Source: Morinoia aosen (taxonomy: Eukaryota > Arthropoda > Malacostraca > Amphipoda > Talitridae). Taken from it: a DNA stretch of 64,000 nt. A program made the translations under genes and the position numbers. Below are positions 1-10,212 of the stretch, piece after piece; within the stretch, counting starts at the first letter, position 1, and each line of letters starts with the position of its first letter. The stretch is from positions 7,251,177-7,315,176 of the forward strand of contig CM059559.1 in NCBI GenBank assembly GCA_030386875.1. Direction: 5' to 3'. The notes below the pieces were generated by a model. It saw nothing but the letters and a program-made list of their open reading frames with translations. It was not told the origin of the DNA and did not search any database.

Positions 1-196
1 AGAGACGCAACAGAGCGATAACCATGGAAGAGACGCAACAGAGCGACAACCATGGAAGAGACGGAACAAAGCGACAACCATGGAAGAGACGGAACAGAGC
101 GACAACCATGGAAGAGACGCAACAGAGCGACAACCATGGAAGAGACGGAACAGAGCGACAACCATTGAAGAAACGGAACAGAGCCACAACCGTTAG
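1..196. repeat. 28-bp minisatellite, cut by window start
   Basis: About seven tandem units of 28 bp containing the word CAGAGCGACAACCATGG. The unit start recurs at 28, 56, 84 and so on. Units differ by single bases (CGCAA/CGGAA), and the last two are more diverged before the array fades near 196. It probably continues upstream of the window. The open frame at 24-254 is this array read through (each unit shifts frame, none contains a stop) and is not called as a gene. Confidence 0.93.
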
Positions 197-775
197 AACA
201 CAAGGAATATTTGAAAGCGTCTGGAATTCCATGGTGTACGAGGAATCTTACTGAACTGAAAAATGTAAAAGTTCCGGAGGAATTGCACAACAGATTAAAA
301 ATTAAACAACGTGTGCATAAGGTATGATCTTTGGATCAATTTAACGCTCAGAAGAGCATTATATTAACAATATTTTCAGTATAATTGGCAAAAATTATGA
401 TATGTATTGGACTAATGTTCTCATGTTTCGCTTGGCTGCTCATGAAGGATTGGTCATGTATTTCGAGAGGCTTATCAGTTCACTCGCCCTACAGGTTTCG
501 TTACTACTTGCAGCGTTGGCCAGAGTTCCTTTTGCGATCTTAACGCTTCCTCAGATGAGCTTTTATTCTGGCAAAAGAAAGTTCACACGCTACTGCGCTG
601 ATTATGACAAACTCTCTTGTAACTGTCTAATTTCCAAAACTAACCAAAAATTTAAACTGCTCGGATTGACACTTCGATTTCTAAGTGTATGGTTGATTAT
701 CTTTCAGAAATTGCTCCTTTTATCCATTATACGTCCTTTGATTGTGAGCAATGTTCCCTCTCAAAAACTGATAAA
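197..775. other. Unrecognised single-copy stretch
   Basis: AT-rich DNA with no recognised domain or RNA. A 141-codon plus-strand frame (402-827) lies here. It starts with a hydrophobic, signal-anchor-like stretch, but its last 17 codons or so are the first unit of the neighbouring 55-bp array, so I treat it as chance. Confidence 0.5.
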
Positions 776-1525
776 ACGCTTTGGAGCGGTCACTGACCTC
801 AACGAAAATTTCTGTGCTGTCAAATAAATAACGCTGTGGAGCGGTCACTGACCTCAACGAAAATTTCTGTGCTGTCAAATAAATAACGCTGTGGAGCGGT
901 CACTGACCTCAACGAAAATTTCTGTGCTGTCAAATAAATAACGCTGTAGAGCGGTCACTGACCTCAACGAAAATTTCTGTGCTGTCAAATAAATAACGCT
1001 GTAGAGCGGTCACTGACCTCAACGAAAATTTCTGTGCTGTCAAATAAATAACGCTGTAGAGCGGTCACTGACCTCAACGAAAATTTCTGTGCTGTCAAAT
1101 AAATAACGCTGTAGAGCGGTCACTGACCTCAACGAAAATTTCTGTGCTGTCAAATAAATAACGCTGTAGAGCGGTCACAGACCTCAACGAATATTTATGT
1201 GCTGTCAAATAAATAACGCTGTAGAGCGGTCACTGACCTCAACGAATATTTATGTGCTGTCAAATAAATAACGCTGTAGAGCGGTCACTGACCTCAACGA
1301 AAATTTCTGTGCTGTCAAATAAATTACGCTGTAGAGCGGTCACTGACCTCAACGAAAATTTCTGTGCTGTCAAATAAATAACGCTGTGGAGCGGTCACTG
1401 ACCTCAACGAAAATTTCTGTGCTGTCAAATAAATAACGCTGTAGAGCGGTCACTGACCTCAACGAAAATTGCAGAGAGGTCAAATAAATTACGCTGTAGA
1501 GCGGTCACTGACCCCAACGAATTCG
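776..1525. repeat. 55-bp minisatellite, about 13.5 copies
   Basis: The word ACGCTGTAGAGCGGTCACTG recurs exactly every 55 bp (776, 831, 886 and so on). Units are almost identical. Variants include GTGGAG/GTAGAG in the first part and an A-to-T pair giving GAATATTTATG in two adjacent units (about 1187-1255). The last units near 1470-1525 are visibly decayed. Adjacent units sharing the same private variants point to local duplication. Confidence 0.97.
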
Positions 1526-2085
1526 TTAGACAAATTTTAGCTAGGTCAATTTAGTGTACACGTCCGAAGCAGTGTAAGCTGAAGCGCAACATCCAGAGCA
1601 AAATTACTCATGCAATAGGAACTTTTCATTTAGAGTCTCCTGGGCACACAGTGCATGATTTAATCTCTGGAGAACTGCCTTCGTTTTTGATGGAATTGCA
1701 GGTGTGTTGGGTATCCTCTATTGGTGTTGATGTCATCAGTTGGAATAACTTTTTGCATTAAAATGAAAATAAGTTAATCGATAAAATCATTGTTCAAAAA
1801 ATCTTTTCAGTATGTGTGTATGTACGTGAGTGTGAGTGTGTGTGTGTGCCATGGTAACAGTTTTCAAAGATAATGTTAATTTAATTTTTTTAATTGATTG
1901 GAAATTTTTTTTTCGGTTACATGACAATTTTTTCTGAGAATTAATTGATGCCATTCCAGTAATTTTAACAATATTAAAGCAATTAATATTAAGATTCGTA
2001 AGCGAAAAAATGAAACATATCTGTTCAACAGACAGATGTACTTATTTACGAAGTCACGACATCCTATCTACAGCTTTTAACTTTA
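1526..2085. other. Unrecognised AT-rich stretch with a short TG-rich run
   Basis: No coding signal seen. A TG-rich simple repeat lies near 1811-1848. Otherwise poly-A/T-rich sequence. Confidence 0.5.
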
Positions 2086-2328
2086 ATTTAAAAAAGCCCA
2101 AGTTCAATTTAAAAAAGATCTAGTTCAATTTTAAAAAGATTAAGTATAATTTTAAAAAGTTCAAGTTCAATTTTAAAATGCTCAAGTTCAATTTAAAAAA
2201 GGTCAAGTTTAACTTAAAAATGCTCAAGTTTAATTTAAAAAAGTTCAAGGTCAATTTAAAAAAGTTCAAGGTCAATTTAAAAGCTTAATTTTAATTCAAA
2301 AAAGGTCAAGTTTAATTTAAAAAGTCTC
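2086..2328. repeat. Degenerate AT-rich repeat of about 20-21 bp
   Basis: Roughly a dozen diverged units built on AAGTTCAATTTAAAAA with a variable linker. Divergence between units is high, so this array is older than its neighbours. Confidence 0.8.
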
Positions 2329-2589
2329 ATTTAGGATATACATAGAAAAATCAAGTTCAATTTTGAAAAGCTTTTGTTGCTAAAACCCACATGTACAAAC
2401 AATAAAAAATTCAACTCACTTTCAAAGTTAGAGACGCGCTCGAGTGTAACTTTATACAAAAATTTATGTTTCAGGCTTGAAATTCTGCAAATTATTTCAT
2501 GGCACATTTCAGTTATACAATTCACTGCAAATCACTCATTAAGTGCAGCGTAGTTTGCAGGGCAGTCCCCCAGCAACTGAAACTGCGCA

Positions 2590-2776
2590 GGATAATTTTC
2601 GGCGGCAAAAGGATAATTTCGGGCGGCGAAAGGATAATTTCGGGCGGCGAAGGGATAATTTCGGGTGGCGAAAGTATAATTTCGGGCGGCGAAAGAATAA
2701 TTTCGGGGGCAGAAAGGATATTTTCGGGCGGCGAAAGTATAATTTCGGGCGGCGAAAGGATAATTTCGGGCGGCGC
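2590..2776. repeat. 21-bp minisatellite open in several frames on both strands
   Basis: About nine units of 21 bp around GGATAATTTCGGGCGGCGAA. Because 21 is a multiple of three, each frame encodes a perfect heptad-like peptide repeat. Two plus frames (2499-2939, 2543-2905) and two minus frames (2532-2780, 2539-2790) stay open. That both strands are open argues that this is repeat structure and not coding selection. GC content is well above the surroundings. Confidence 0.92.
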
Positions 2777-4110
2777 TCACCGAAGTTCAAATTACTTGAA
2801 ATTTCTGACGTTCTTGCGGGTGCTTTTCAAAAGCGCTGTAGCTTGGCCCATAAGTTGCCTTACGAGTCGTGTTTGCTGCGCAGTTATGTGGAAAGGTATT
2901 CGTAGTACACTCTTTGGGCATGGTTGCAGTGTTGAATAGATGAGTATTTGAATAATGTCATTTACACCTGGCTTAGAATTTAGGAAGGGGTTTGGTTTAT
3001 TGTGTGAAAATGTATTTGATCAATCTTATCGAGATTGGCGCACTCATTACAGACATGAAAGTTCGGAGACGATGAGGATCTATTAAGGAAAAAACCTACG
3101 TCTTCTTATGCAAATGAAATAAAATTGAAGATATTTTTTTCGAAGGAAGGGCTGACAGTTAATTTTTTAGTTATAAACTGAGATTCAAACTAAATTAAAT
3201 CTTTACGGCTTACATTTCAAAAGAGTTACATATATACTGACCATTTTCGAGAATGTGTTACCATTCGAGGATCTACACAGGAGAGAATTTTTGGTACAGA
3301 AAAGGGAAACTCAATAAATCAGATTGTGAGCCTTCCAAGTTTTGTGACGTATATTTTCAAAACAAAAATTTCCTCAACTTAGTTATGTTTATTTTATAAA
3401 TTTTGAATGAAAAGTACGTTATTAATAACATTTGGCTGATTTCGGACGCTCCTCAGTACGATTAACGTCATCATTTTCTGTTATGCTGAACGGTTCTTCT
3501 ACCCCCTGAAAGAAAGATTATTTTTAAATGAAATGGAATAATTTCTTGACGAATCGATAAAACTTGGGCGATCTTGAACTATCATCGTGCACGTTGTATT
3601 GAAAATTGATGTGATACTTTTAGAAATTCCTATTGTATACATAGAAAACATTTTACGCATCATTATTGTTTTATGCAAATTTGGAGAATCTTGACACTGC
3701 AAATGTTTCAAATATTCTCAAACTGAGATATGAACATTGTTGATTCAATGAAATAACTAAATGCTAATATGTGTTTGTGCTTGTGAGCTTATACATCACA
3801 CATCTTGATTTCTAGCAAGTGAGCACTCAGATATCAACACTATTGATTAAAATAAAAACCTAAATGCTAGTATGTGTGCTTCTATATCCCACATCCTGAT
3901 TTTATGAAGCGAGTTTACTATGCTTATTTGGCAGCAAATTACAAAGTTCGTAAACTACCCCGACGCTTTCAACAATTTTACCTCGACTTGATCTGCGTTC
4001 CATACTGCTATGCCGAATCCTATCCTATTGATCATTAAAGTAATTATAGTTTAGCCATTCCAACAGTGAGGAGGCGGTATTATGTCCAGGCCCGCTGTTA
4101 CTTTCTAAAG
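2777..4110. other. Unrecognised stretch with a two-copy direct repeat
   Basis: No gene recognised. At about 3725-3915 there are two diverged direct copies of a unit of about 102 bp (shared words AAATGCTA and TATGTGT, CATCTTGATTT/CATCCTGATTT). The rest is AT-rich with short unconvincing frames. Confidence 0.5.
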
Positions 4111-4527
4111 CATGCTGTTAAGGTTTCTCATCTTCACGCTCCATGTATTTAAGGGTTTGTCATCTTCACGCTCCATGTATTTAAGGGTTTCTCATCTTCA
4201 AGCTCCATGTATTTAAGGGTTTCTCATCTTCACGCTCCATGTATTCAAGGGCTTCTCACCTTCACGCTCCATGTATTCAAGGGCTTCTCATCTTCACGCT
4301 CCTTGTATTTAAGGGTTTGTCATCTTCACGCTCCATGTATTTAAGGGTTTGTCATCTTCACGCTCCATATGTATTCAAGGGCTTCTCACCTTCACGCTCC
4401 ATGTATTCAAGGGCTTCTCATCTTCACGCTCCATGTATTTAAGGGCTTCTCACCTTCACGCTCCATGTATTCAAGGGCTTCTCACCTTCACGCTCCATGT
4501 ATTCAAGGGCTTCTCACCTTCACGGTC
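4111..4527. repeat. 32-bp minisatellite, about 13 copies
   Basis: Unit contains CATCTTCACGCTCCATGTAT followed by TTAAGGG or TCAAGGG. Two subtypes, ATTTAAGGGTTT and ATTCAAGGGCTT, are grouped in blocks: the first dominates the 5' side, the second the 3' side. One unit near 4368 carries an extra AT. Plus-strand frames at 4239-4442 and 4349-4564 are array read-through. Confidence 0.95.
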
Positions 4528-5714
4528 TAGGTACTTTACGAAAACAAAGATCTCAAGTTCGTGAAGCCTTGCCAGGAATCTCCTGCGATACCAACGCTGC
4601 TGCTGGGACCTAAATTTCCTAGTCTCGTTTTGTGCAATCCCAAAAATCCTAACGCTCTCTCATCAAAATGATGTTTTTGTATTTCATGTAAAACGTTCTC
4701 TTCTCTGCAATTGCCCAGGAGCCATCAGGAAAATAATGCTCTTTACGACTGTAAAAACGTCCAATTTTTAACAATGATATCCTCACGTCATCTTCATTGA
4801 AATAATGCATAACAGTACTCATTAATACGAGAAATTTTTTTCCAGACCTTTTAGTTCGGGCCCACCGCTTACATAGAAAAAACACATAAAGTTTGCTGAT
4901 GCGTTCAGAAAATGCATGAGTACATATACCCCATACGCTTCCTCTCATAGGCCATATTTAACCTACTGCTGGTCACTGCACGCCCCTGACTTGACTATTG
5001 CAGGCATGCGTGCAACTCAAAGCCTTCGGTCTCATTTAAGTGATTTAACCTCCTGCATGACTCAGGAGTGACTCCATCTTCAGAGAGTTTTGACTCAGAC
5101 ACGAGATGAAAATTCCCGTATCGCTGACGGCATTTCCGCTCTTCTGCATAGGTCGCGAAGTGTTGCCACAAGTATAGAAATTTCTGCGGAATCACAGTAA
5201 TTCTTAAACCGCAAGGAAGAGGATTATCTATGTTTACTTTTGTTTTTGTTCGCAGTGTACGGATTTTTTACGCACCGATTCGTTATAGTAGATTTTTTTT
5301 TAAATTTACTTACCAAGTAGCATGGCAAGCACGTTAAATTACTCAAATAACGACAGTTGATCGCACTCGTTGGTATAATATTTGGATCGAAATCACGGTG
5401 CTGGTATTCGAAAAACAGTCAACAGCGTCAATTCATGCTTTCCTCTCAATACTTCATGGCATAACTTACACAAACTCTCAGATGCATTTCAGTAAAATAA
5501 ATCGATTCACTCTGCCAAGAAAATCATAAACATTCATATGTGTTCACGGGCATGCGGTGACGATGCGTTTGCATCTAAGGCCATATTTTTCGAGGAAAAT
5601 TTTTCAGAAAGCCGAGGTGTTTTGGTCCGTAGCTCAGCAGATAAGTGCAGCCCAATTATTACAGCACTTATCGGTTACATAGCAGCTACTGTGGTTGAGA
5701 AGTGGTTTTTTGAC
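4528..5714. other. Unrecognised stretch
   Basis: No domain recognised. Minus frames at 4649-4948 (99 codons) and 4995-5195 (66 codons) have no recognisable family and no clear splice or promoter context. A run at 5627-5645 resembles a tRNA A box but has no partner (see rejected). Confidence 0.45.
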
Positions 5715-6030
5715 ATGTGAGTGGAGCCATTTTCCCCGTTTTTAATATTTGTGTATGTGAGAGCAGCCATTTTCCCCGTTTTTAATATTTGTGTATGTGA
5801 GAGGAGGCATTTTCCCCGTTTTTAATATTTGTGTATGTGAGAGCAACCGTTTTCCTCGTTTTTTAGCATGCGAGTGTAGCCGTTTTGTTCGTTTTTTAAC
5901 ATGTGTGTGTAGCCGTTTTTCCCGTTTTTTAACATGTGGGGGCAGCTGTTTTTCCCTCTTTTTAACGAGTGGATGCTACCATTTTTCCGTTTTCTTTACA
6001 TGTGGGTGCAACCATTTTTTCATGTTATCC
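5715..6030. repeat. Compound minisatellite: 40-bp units grading into about 33-bp units
   Basis: Three near-identical 40-bp units share CATTTTCCCCGTTTTTAATA and GTGTATGTGAGAG. They grade downstream into shorter diverged units based on CATGTG..GTAGCCGTTTTTCCCG. The monomer shortens along the array, a gradient rather than a sharp edge. Confidence 0.88.
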
Positions 6031-6051
6031 CGCTTTCATTTTGTACTTATT

Positions 6052-6150
6052 TTCATCGCGGTGCGAAGGTTAAGCGTACATCTTTAAACAAGAAAGACCC
6101 TGATTCGATCCCCGCGCAGCACCTGTGGTATTTTCATCAGATTTTGTAAG
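6052..6150 (+). repeat. Possible tRNA-derived SINE fragment
   Basis: A good match to a tRNA B box (TGATTCGATCCC) sits at about 6100-6111, followed by CGCGCAGCACC as in an acceptor stem. Upstream, GGTTAAGCG is reminiscent of a class II A-box region and CTTTAAACAAGAAAG could be a former anticodon arm. It does not fold into a complete tRNA, and no poly-A or tail repeat is evident. A tRNA-head SINE relic is the most likely reading, but there is no second copy in the window to define its ends. Confidence 0.35.
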
Positions 6151-6184
6151 GCATTTTTGGTGATCATAGCAAATGGAGAAAGGT

Positions 6185-6560
6185 AGATGAGGTTTGAGAG
6201 GGAAGTTTTCTACTCAGTGAACATGGATATTGCTCACCTACTCCCCCTAGATTAAAAATCATTTGAGTAACCCGTTTATAATAATAGAGTGACCAACAAA
6301 CAAGGAAGTTTTTTTTTTTTCATTTAAAGGAAGTTTTCAACCCAGTGAACTTGCGCATTGCTCACTTACTCCTTCCTCCTAGATGAAAAACTATTTGAGT
6401 AACACGATTGTGATAAACAAGTTTATTTATTCAGAAGGAATTCTTCAGCTCATTGAACTTGCACATCGCTCATTTACTTTTCCCCATAGACGAAAAACCA
6501 TTCGAGTAACAAGATTGTAATTCTAGAGTAACCCATAAACAAGTTTCGTTTAAAAGAAGG
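6185..6560. repeat. Degenerate repeat of about 105-125 bp, three to four copies
   Basis: Recurring words: GGAAGTTTTC, CAGTGAACTTG, ATTGCTCA, TTTGAGTAAC and ACAAGTTT. Copies begin near 6202, 6328 and 6433 and contain small insertions, including a poly-T run at 6309. An old array. Confidence 0.8.
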
Positions 6561-6599
6561 TTTGCTTTTTTTGACCTTTCTTCTGGTGTTCTCTGTTAG

Positions 6600-6692
6600 C
6601 CTTCCCCCCTCGGCACGTGCTGCTGGCGGCCAGGTCAGGGATCAGTCCAGGCGGCGGCTGAGCTCACGCCAGCTCGCATGGTTGCTCGCCAC
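6600..6692 (+). CDS. Candidate internal exon, unknown protein
   Basis: A sharply GC-rich 93-bp patch in AT-rich surroundings. It is preceded by a long pyrimidine tract ending CTCTGTTAG (acceptor AG at 6598-6599) and followed by a good 5' splice site, AC|GTAAGAA. The length is exactly 31 codons. Two of the three frames are open through the patch: one begins PSPLGTCCW, the other is arginine-rich and ends QLAWLLA. No family is recognised and no partner exons were found nearby, so the frame cannot be chosen. Alternatives are a CpG-type regulatory patch or chance. Confidence 0.25.
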
Positions 6693-6739
6693 GTAAGAAT
6701 TAAAAAAAGAAATAGTTTCTGACTAAAACAGAGAGAGTT

Positions 6740-7185
6740 ATTTCTATATTTGACACCTTAAATGCGCACCTGTGTCAGAAACAAAAAAGTTTTATTTTTT
6801 ATTTCAAATTTTTGCTACCCTAAGCACAATGCTGTTAAGCATATGTGTCAAAAAATAAAATAGGCTGATTTCTTAGCATTTGACACCCTAATCATAATGC
6901 TGTTACTCGTTCCTGTGTTAAAAACGGAAAAAAGTTAATTTGTTAGTGTTTTACTCCTTAAGCATAATGCTGTTATGCATATGTGTCAAAAAATAAAATA
7001 GGCTGATTTCTTAGCATTTGACACCCTAATCATAATGCTGTTACTCGTTCCTGTGTTAAAAACGGAAAAAAGTTAATTTGTTAGTGTTTTACTCCTTAAG
7101 CATAATGCTGTTATGCGCACCTGAGTCACAAAAAAGGAAAGTTTAGTTTTAGTGTTTTACTCCCTAAGCATAATGCCATCATGCG
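6740..7185. repeat. Dimeric repeat, about 69-bp monomers in 138-bp blocks
   Basis: The phrase ATATGTGTCAAAAAATAAAA recurs at 6841 and 6979, 138 bp apart, and the intervening block is nearly identical in both copies. Each block holds two diverged monomers sharing CATAATGCTGTTA. Flanking single monomers (from 6740 and up to about 7185) are more diverged. This looks like a recent duplication of a dimer inside an older array. Confidence 0.9.
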
Positions 7186-7445
7186 TACCGGGGCCAAAAA
7201 CTGAGACAACTTTGTTTTTCGTTGTGACACCTACAGCATGATGCTGCAGTACGTTAATGCCAGTCATACATACGTTAAAATGTGTTTCAGAAGGGGACTT
7301 TTTCTTATGTACTGAATTGGAAGGGAAAGTTTCTCTAAGAATGTGTTTATTTATGCGTACAAATATACATGAAGTCAATATGTAGTATTTACCATGAACA
7401 GCTTTCCGCACGTGCGTAAGCTATTATTTAGTATGTTCGTGGGTT
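7186..7445. other. Short unrecognised spacer
   Basis: Single-copy DNA between the 69-bp and 16-bp arrays. Its first part still contains fading copies of the upstream monomer (CATGATGCTG). Confidence 0.5.
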
Positions 7446-7735
7446 TGCCATGTCGAGTATTTCCTATGTCGAGTATTTGCCATGTCGAGTATTTGCCATG
7501 TCGAGTTTTTGCCATGTCGAGTATTTGCCATATCGAGTATTTGCCATGGCGAGTATTTGCCATGGCGAGTATTTGCCATATCGAGTATTTGCCATGACGA
7601 GTATTTGCCATGTCGAGTTTTTGCCATGTCGAGTATTTGCCATGTCGAGTATTTGCCATGTCGAGTATTTGCCATGTCGAGTATTTGCCATGTCGAGTAT
7701 TTGCCATGTCGAGTATTTGCCATGTCGAGTATTTC
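7446..7735. repeat. 16-bp minisatellite with no stop in any frame
   Basis: About 18 units of GCCATGTCGAGTATTT. Point variants (ATATCG, ATGGCG, ATGACG, GAGTTTTT) sit in the 5' half; the last seven or so units are identical. Although 16 is not divisible by three, every frame on both strands is open, so seven overlapping frames of 67-136 codons arise from this array alone. They are not evidence of genes. Confidence 0.96.
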
Positions 7736-7744
7736 GCGCTAGAG

Positions 7745-8412
7745 TGCACCATTAGTGAAGCACGTGGCAGTGCATGGCATGTCAAACGTTTCGTACATGC
7801 ACATCCCTTTAGTGAAGCCTAAGAGAAATTTACCCCTTGTACAGCTTTCCTCGTGTGTGTTCACGATTAGCAAAGCCTGTGTGCGATGCTCATATGTCCA
7901 ACTTTTCGTACATCAGCATAAAATTAGTATAAGCTGCCGGCACTGCCCAGCATATCCGAATATTCGTACATGAGTACAGAATTAGTGAAAAATGGTCACA
8001 GGGCTGGCCATATCTAAATATTCGTACATGAGTGTACAAATGCAAAATTAGTGAATACTGAGAGCACTGCTGCGCATATCTCAACATTCGTATATGTGTT
8101 TGCCATTAGTGAATAATGCTGGCATGCTCAGCACACCTAAACATTCGTACCTGTGTACACTATTAGTGAATAATGCTGGCACTTCTCAGCATACATAAAT
8201 ATTCGTACCTGTGTGCACCATTAGTGAATAATGCTGGCACTTCTCAGCATACATAAATATTCGTACCTGTGTGCACCATTAGTGAATAATGCTGGTACTT
8301 TTCAGCACACCTAAATATTCGTACATGTGTATACCATTAGTGAATAACGCTGGCACTGCTCAGCATACCTAAATATTCGTGCACGTATACACCATTAGCG
8401 AAGCATGTGTGC
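7745..8412. repeat. 58-bp minisatellite, about 11 copies, graded decay
   Basis: Unit contains CCATTAGTGAATAATGCTGG and AAATATTCGTAC. The period is 58 bp in the central part (for example 8162 to 8220). Units from 7745 to about 8040 are strongly diverged with variable length, while those at about 8100-8340 are close to identical. The array seems to have been re-amplified in its 3' half. Confidence 0.93.
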
Positions 8413-9840
8413 AGTGCACAGCATGCGCTGCCCGTACGCAGGAATTTTGTCTCGTTATTCAACCACCGGAGTCCAGGCATTGCATTGCAGGCGCAATGCA
8501 GCCCGACATCGCCGAGCCCAGTCATTCCAGCGCACATTGCTGGAGGGTAGCACTGTTACGGCTCCGCAGTGTTGCCAGATGGGCTTTTTCGTGGCCAAGA
8601 TTCGCATGTTTGGGTTTTGTTCTAATAAAACTTGACCGTAAAGACCACTGCGCATCCGGCCGCTCTGTAGAATTGTTTGGTGCCGGTTGTTTGGTTTTTA
8701 TGGTTGAATTTTATTTGAGAAAAACCAAAACTTGAGGATTTGGTTCAAAAAAGGCCAATCAGGTTACTTACTCTTGTGAAGTCAGCTTCGGTGTCGGTGT
8801 TGCCGTGGGTACAGAAATTCTGGATTTATTCAGTAGTTTAATTTTGGCAATAAGTAAAAAAAAATGCCGACTCTCGAAAATTCAATTTTCATTTTGTTAC
8901 AGATTTGGGTTGAGTATGTAAGACATGCTTTAAACTTTCAGTTGCTCTTCTGTTGTGGTGGTAGGAGGTGCTATTCACGTTATGAAAAAACTCCAACTCC
9001 ATAAAACTCAATAAAAAAACTCCATAAAAAGAGCTCTCGTGAAAAATCTTACAAAGTGGACTTGGCGCTTTTTTGTCTGATGGACAGAAGTTTGTTATGG
9101 TTAATTATTAGTTACGTTAATTTTCCATTAAGTATGCCATAGACGATTTATTCTATGATTAAATATGCTAAATATGGAACTGAACGAATACAGAGACAGA
9201 AGAGAATGAATGTACAAAAATTAGATTTGAATATAAATCGATATAAAAAAGAACGAATAGATATAAAACAGCGCATAGGTGAAAGGGCCACAGGAAAAAA
9301 ATGTAGAAAATGTATATGTGAAACGAAGAATAAATCTAACCCAAAAATAAACAAACAAGCAGGTATCATTGTGAACATAATATAAAAACCGAAACACCTT
9401 TGCAAGCGAAACAAATAAATTTAACTAAAGCACAATGAATAATCTTGGGAAAAACTCTTTGACCTACGCTGTTTTTATCATGTACATTGTAGAGTAGTTT
9501 GGTTGCGCGGCACTCGGTCGTGGTTTTCAAAAAACATGAATAAAAACTTGAAAGAAGCGTACAAATTGGAGAGTGTTCGTTTTATTTTGAAGTAGCTCAA
9601 AGAAAGCACGTGTTTTCTTTCTCTCAGGTAGCGCGACTATTTATAACTTCATCCTTTGAATAATAAATAATTCGAAAATAATGTTAAAATGTTGGCTTTT
9701 TGCGGCAGAGAGTCTGTATTTCTTGGTAAAGGTTCATGTTTATTCAACTAAGTTTATTTAAAAGTTGTTAAGCTCCAATTTTTCAACACCATATAGAATG
9801 GAGCCTACGAAAAATTGAGCTTTTTTGAGACTTTTTAAAA
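8413..9840. other. Unrecognised stretch
   Basis: Moderately GC-rich at 8413-8680, AT-rich after. Short overlapping frames (8379-8735 plus, 8455-8655 minus) show no known domain. The lysine-rich frame at 9155-9385 reflects purine-rich composition. No repeat or RNA recognised. Confidence 0.45.
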
Positions 9841-10133
9841 ATTATGATGCTAATATTTAATACCAATATTTGATGCCAACATTTGATGCCTTTATATAAT
9901 GTCAATAGTTAATGCCATAATTTAATGTCAATATTTGATGCCAATATTTGATGCTAATAATTAATGCTAATATTTGATGCCAATATTTATTGCCATTGTC
10001 TAATCCCAGCATTTGATGCTAATACTTAAAGATGGTAATACTTAAAGATGGTAATACTTAATACTTACATAATGCCAATATATGATCCCAATATTCAATG
10101 GCAATATTTGATGACAATATTCAATTTGCTAAT
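9841..10133. repeat. Degenerate 14-15-bp AT-rich repeat
   Basis: About 20 units of the type TTTGATGCCAATA with TTAATGCTAATA variants. It lies just upstream of the big 38-bp array but shares no unit with it. Confidence 0.85.
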
Positions 10134-10212
10134 ATTTTTACCGTGTAAAATCGAATTTTCTTTGCATAATTTTTGTCTCAAAATTATGTGCTTCTGCTGA
10201 CAAAAGATTGTT

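Noticed and set aside
402-827. 141-codon plus-strand frame with hydrophobic segments
   Set aside because: Its 3' end is the first unit of the 55-bp array, there is no recognisable domain, and no promoter or splice context supports it.
5622-5700. tRNA-like start (CGTAGCTCAGCAGATAAG)
   Set aside because: Good A-box resemblance but no B box, no T-arm and no matching acceptor stem downstream.
9155-9385. Lysine-rich frame resembling a basic nuclear protein
   Set aside because: Explained by purine-rich composition; no motif.
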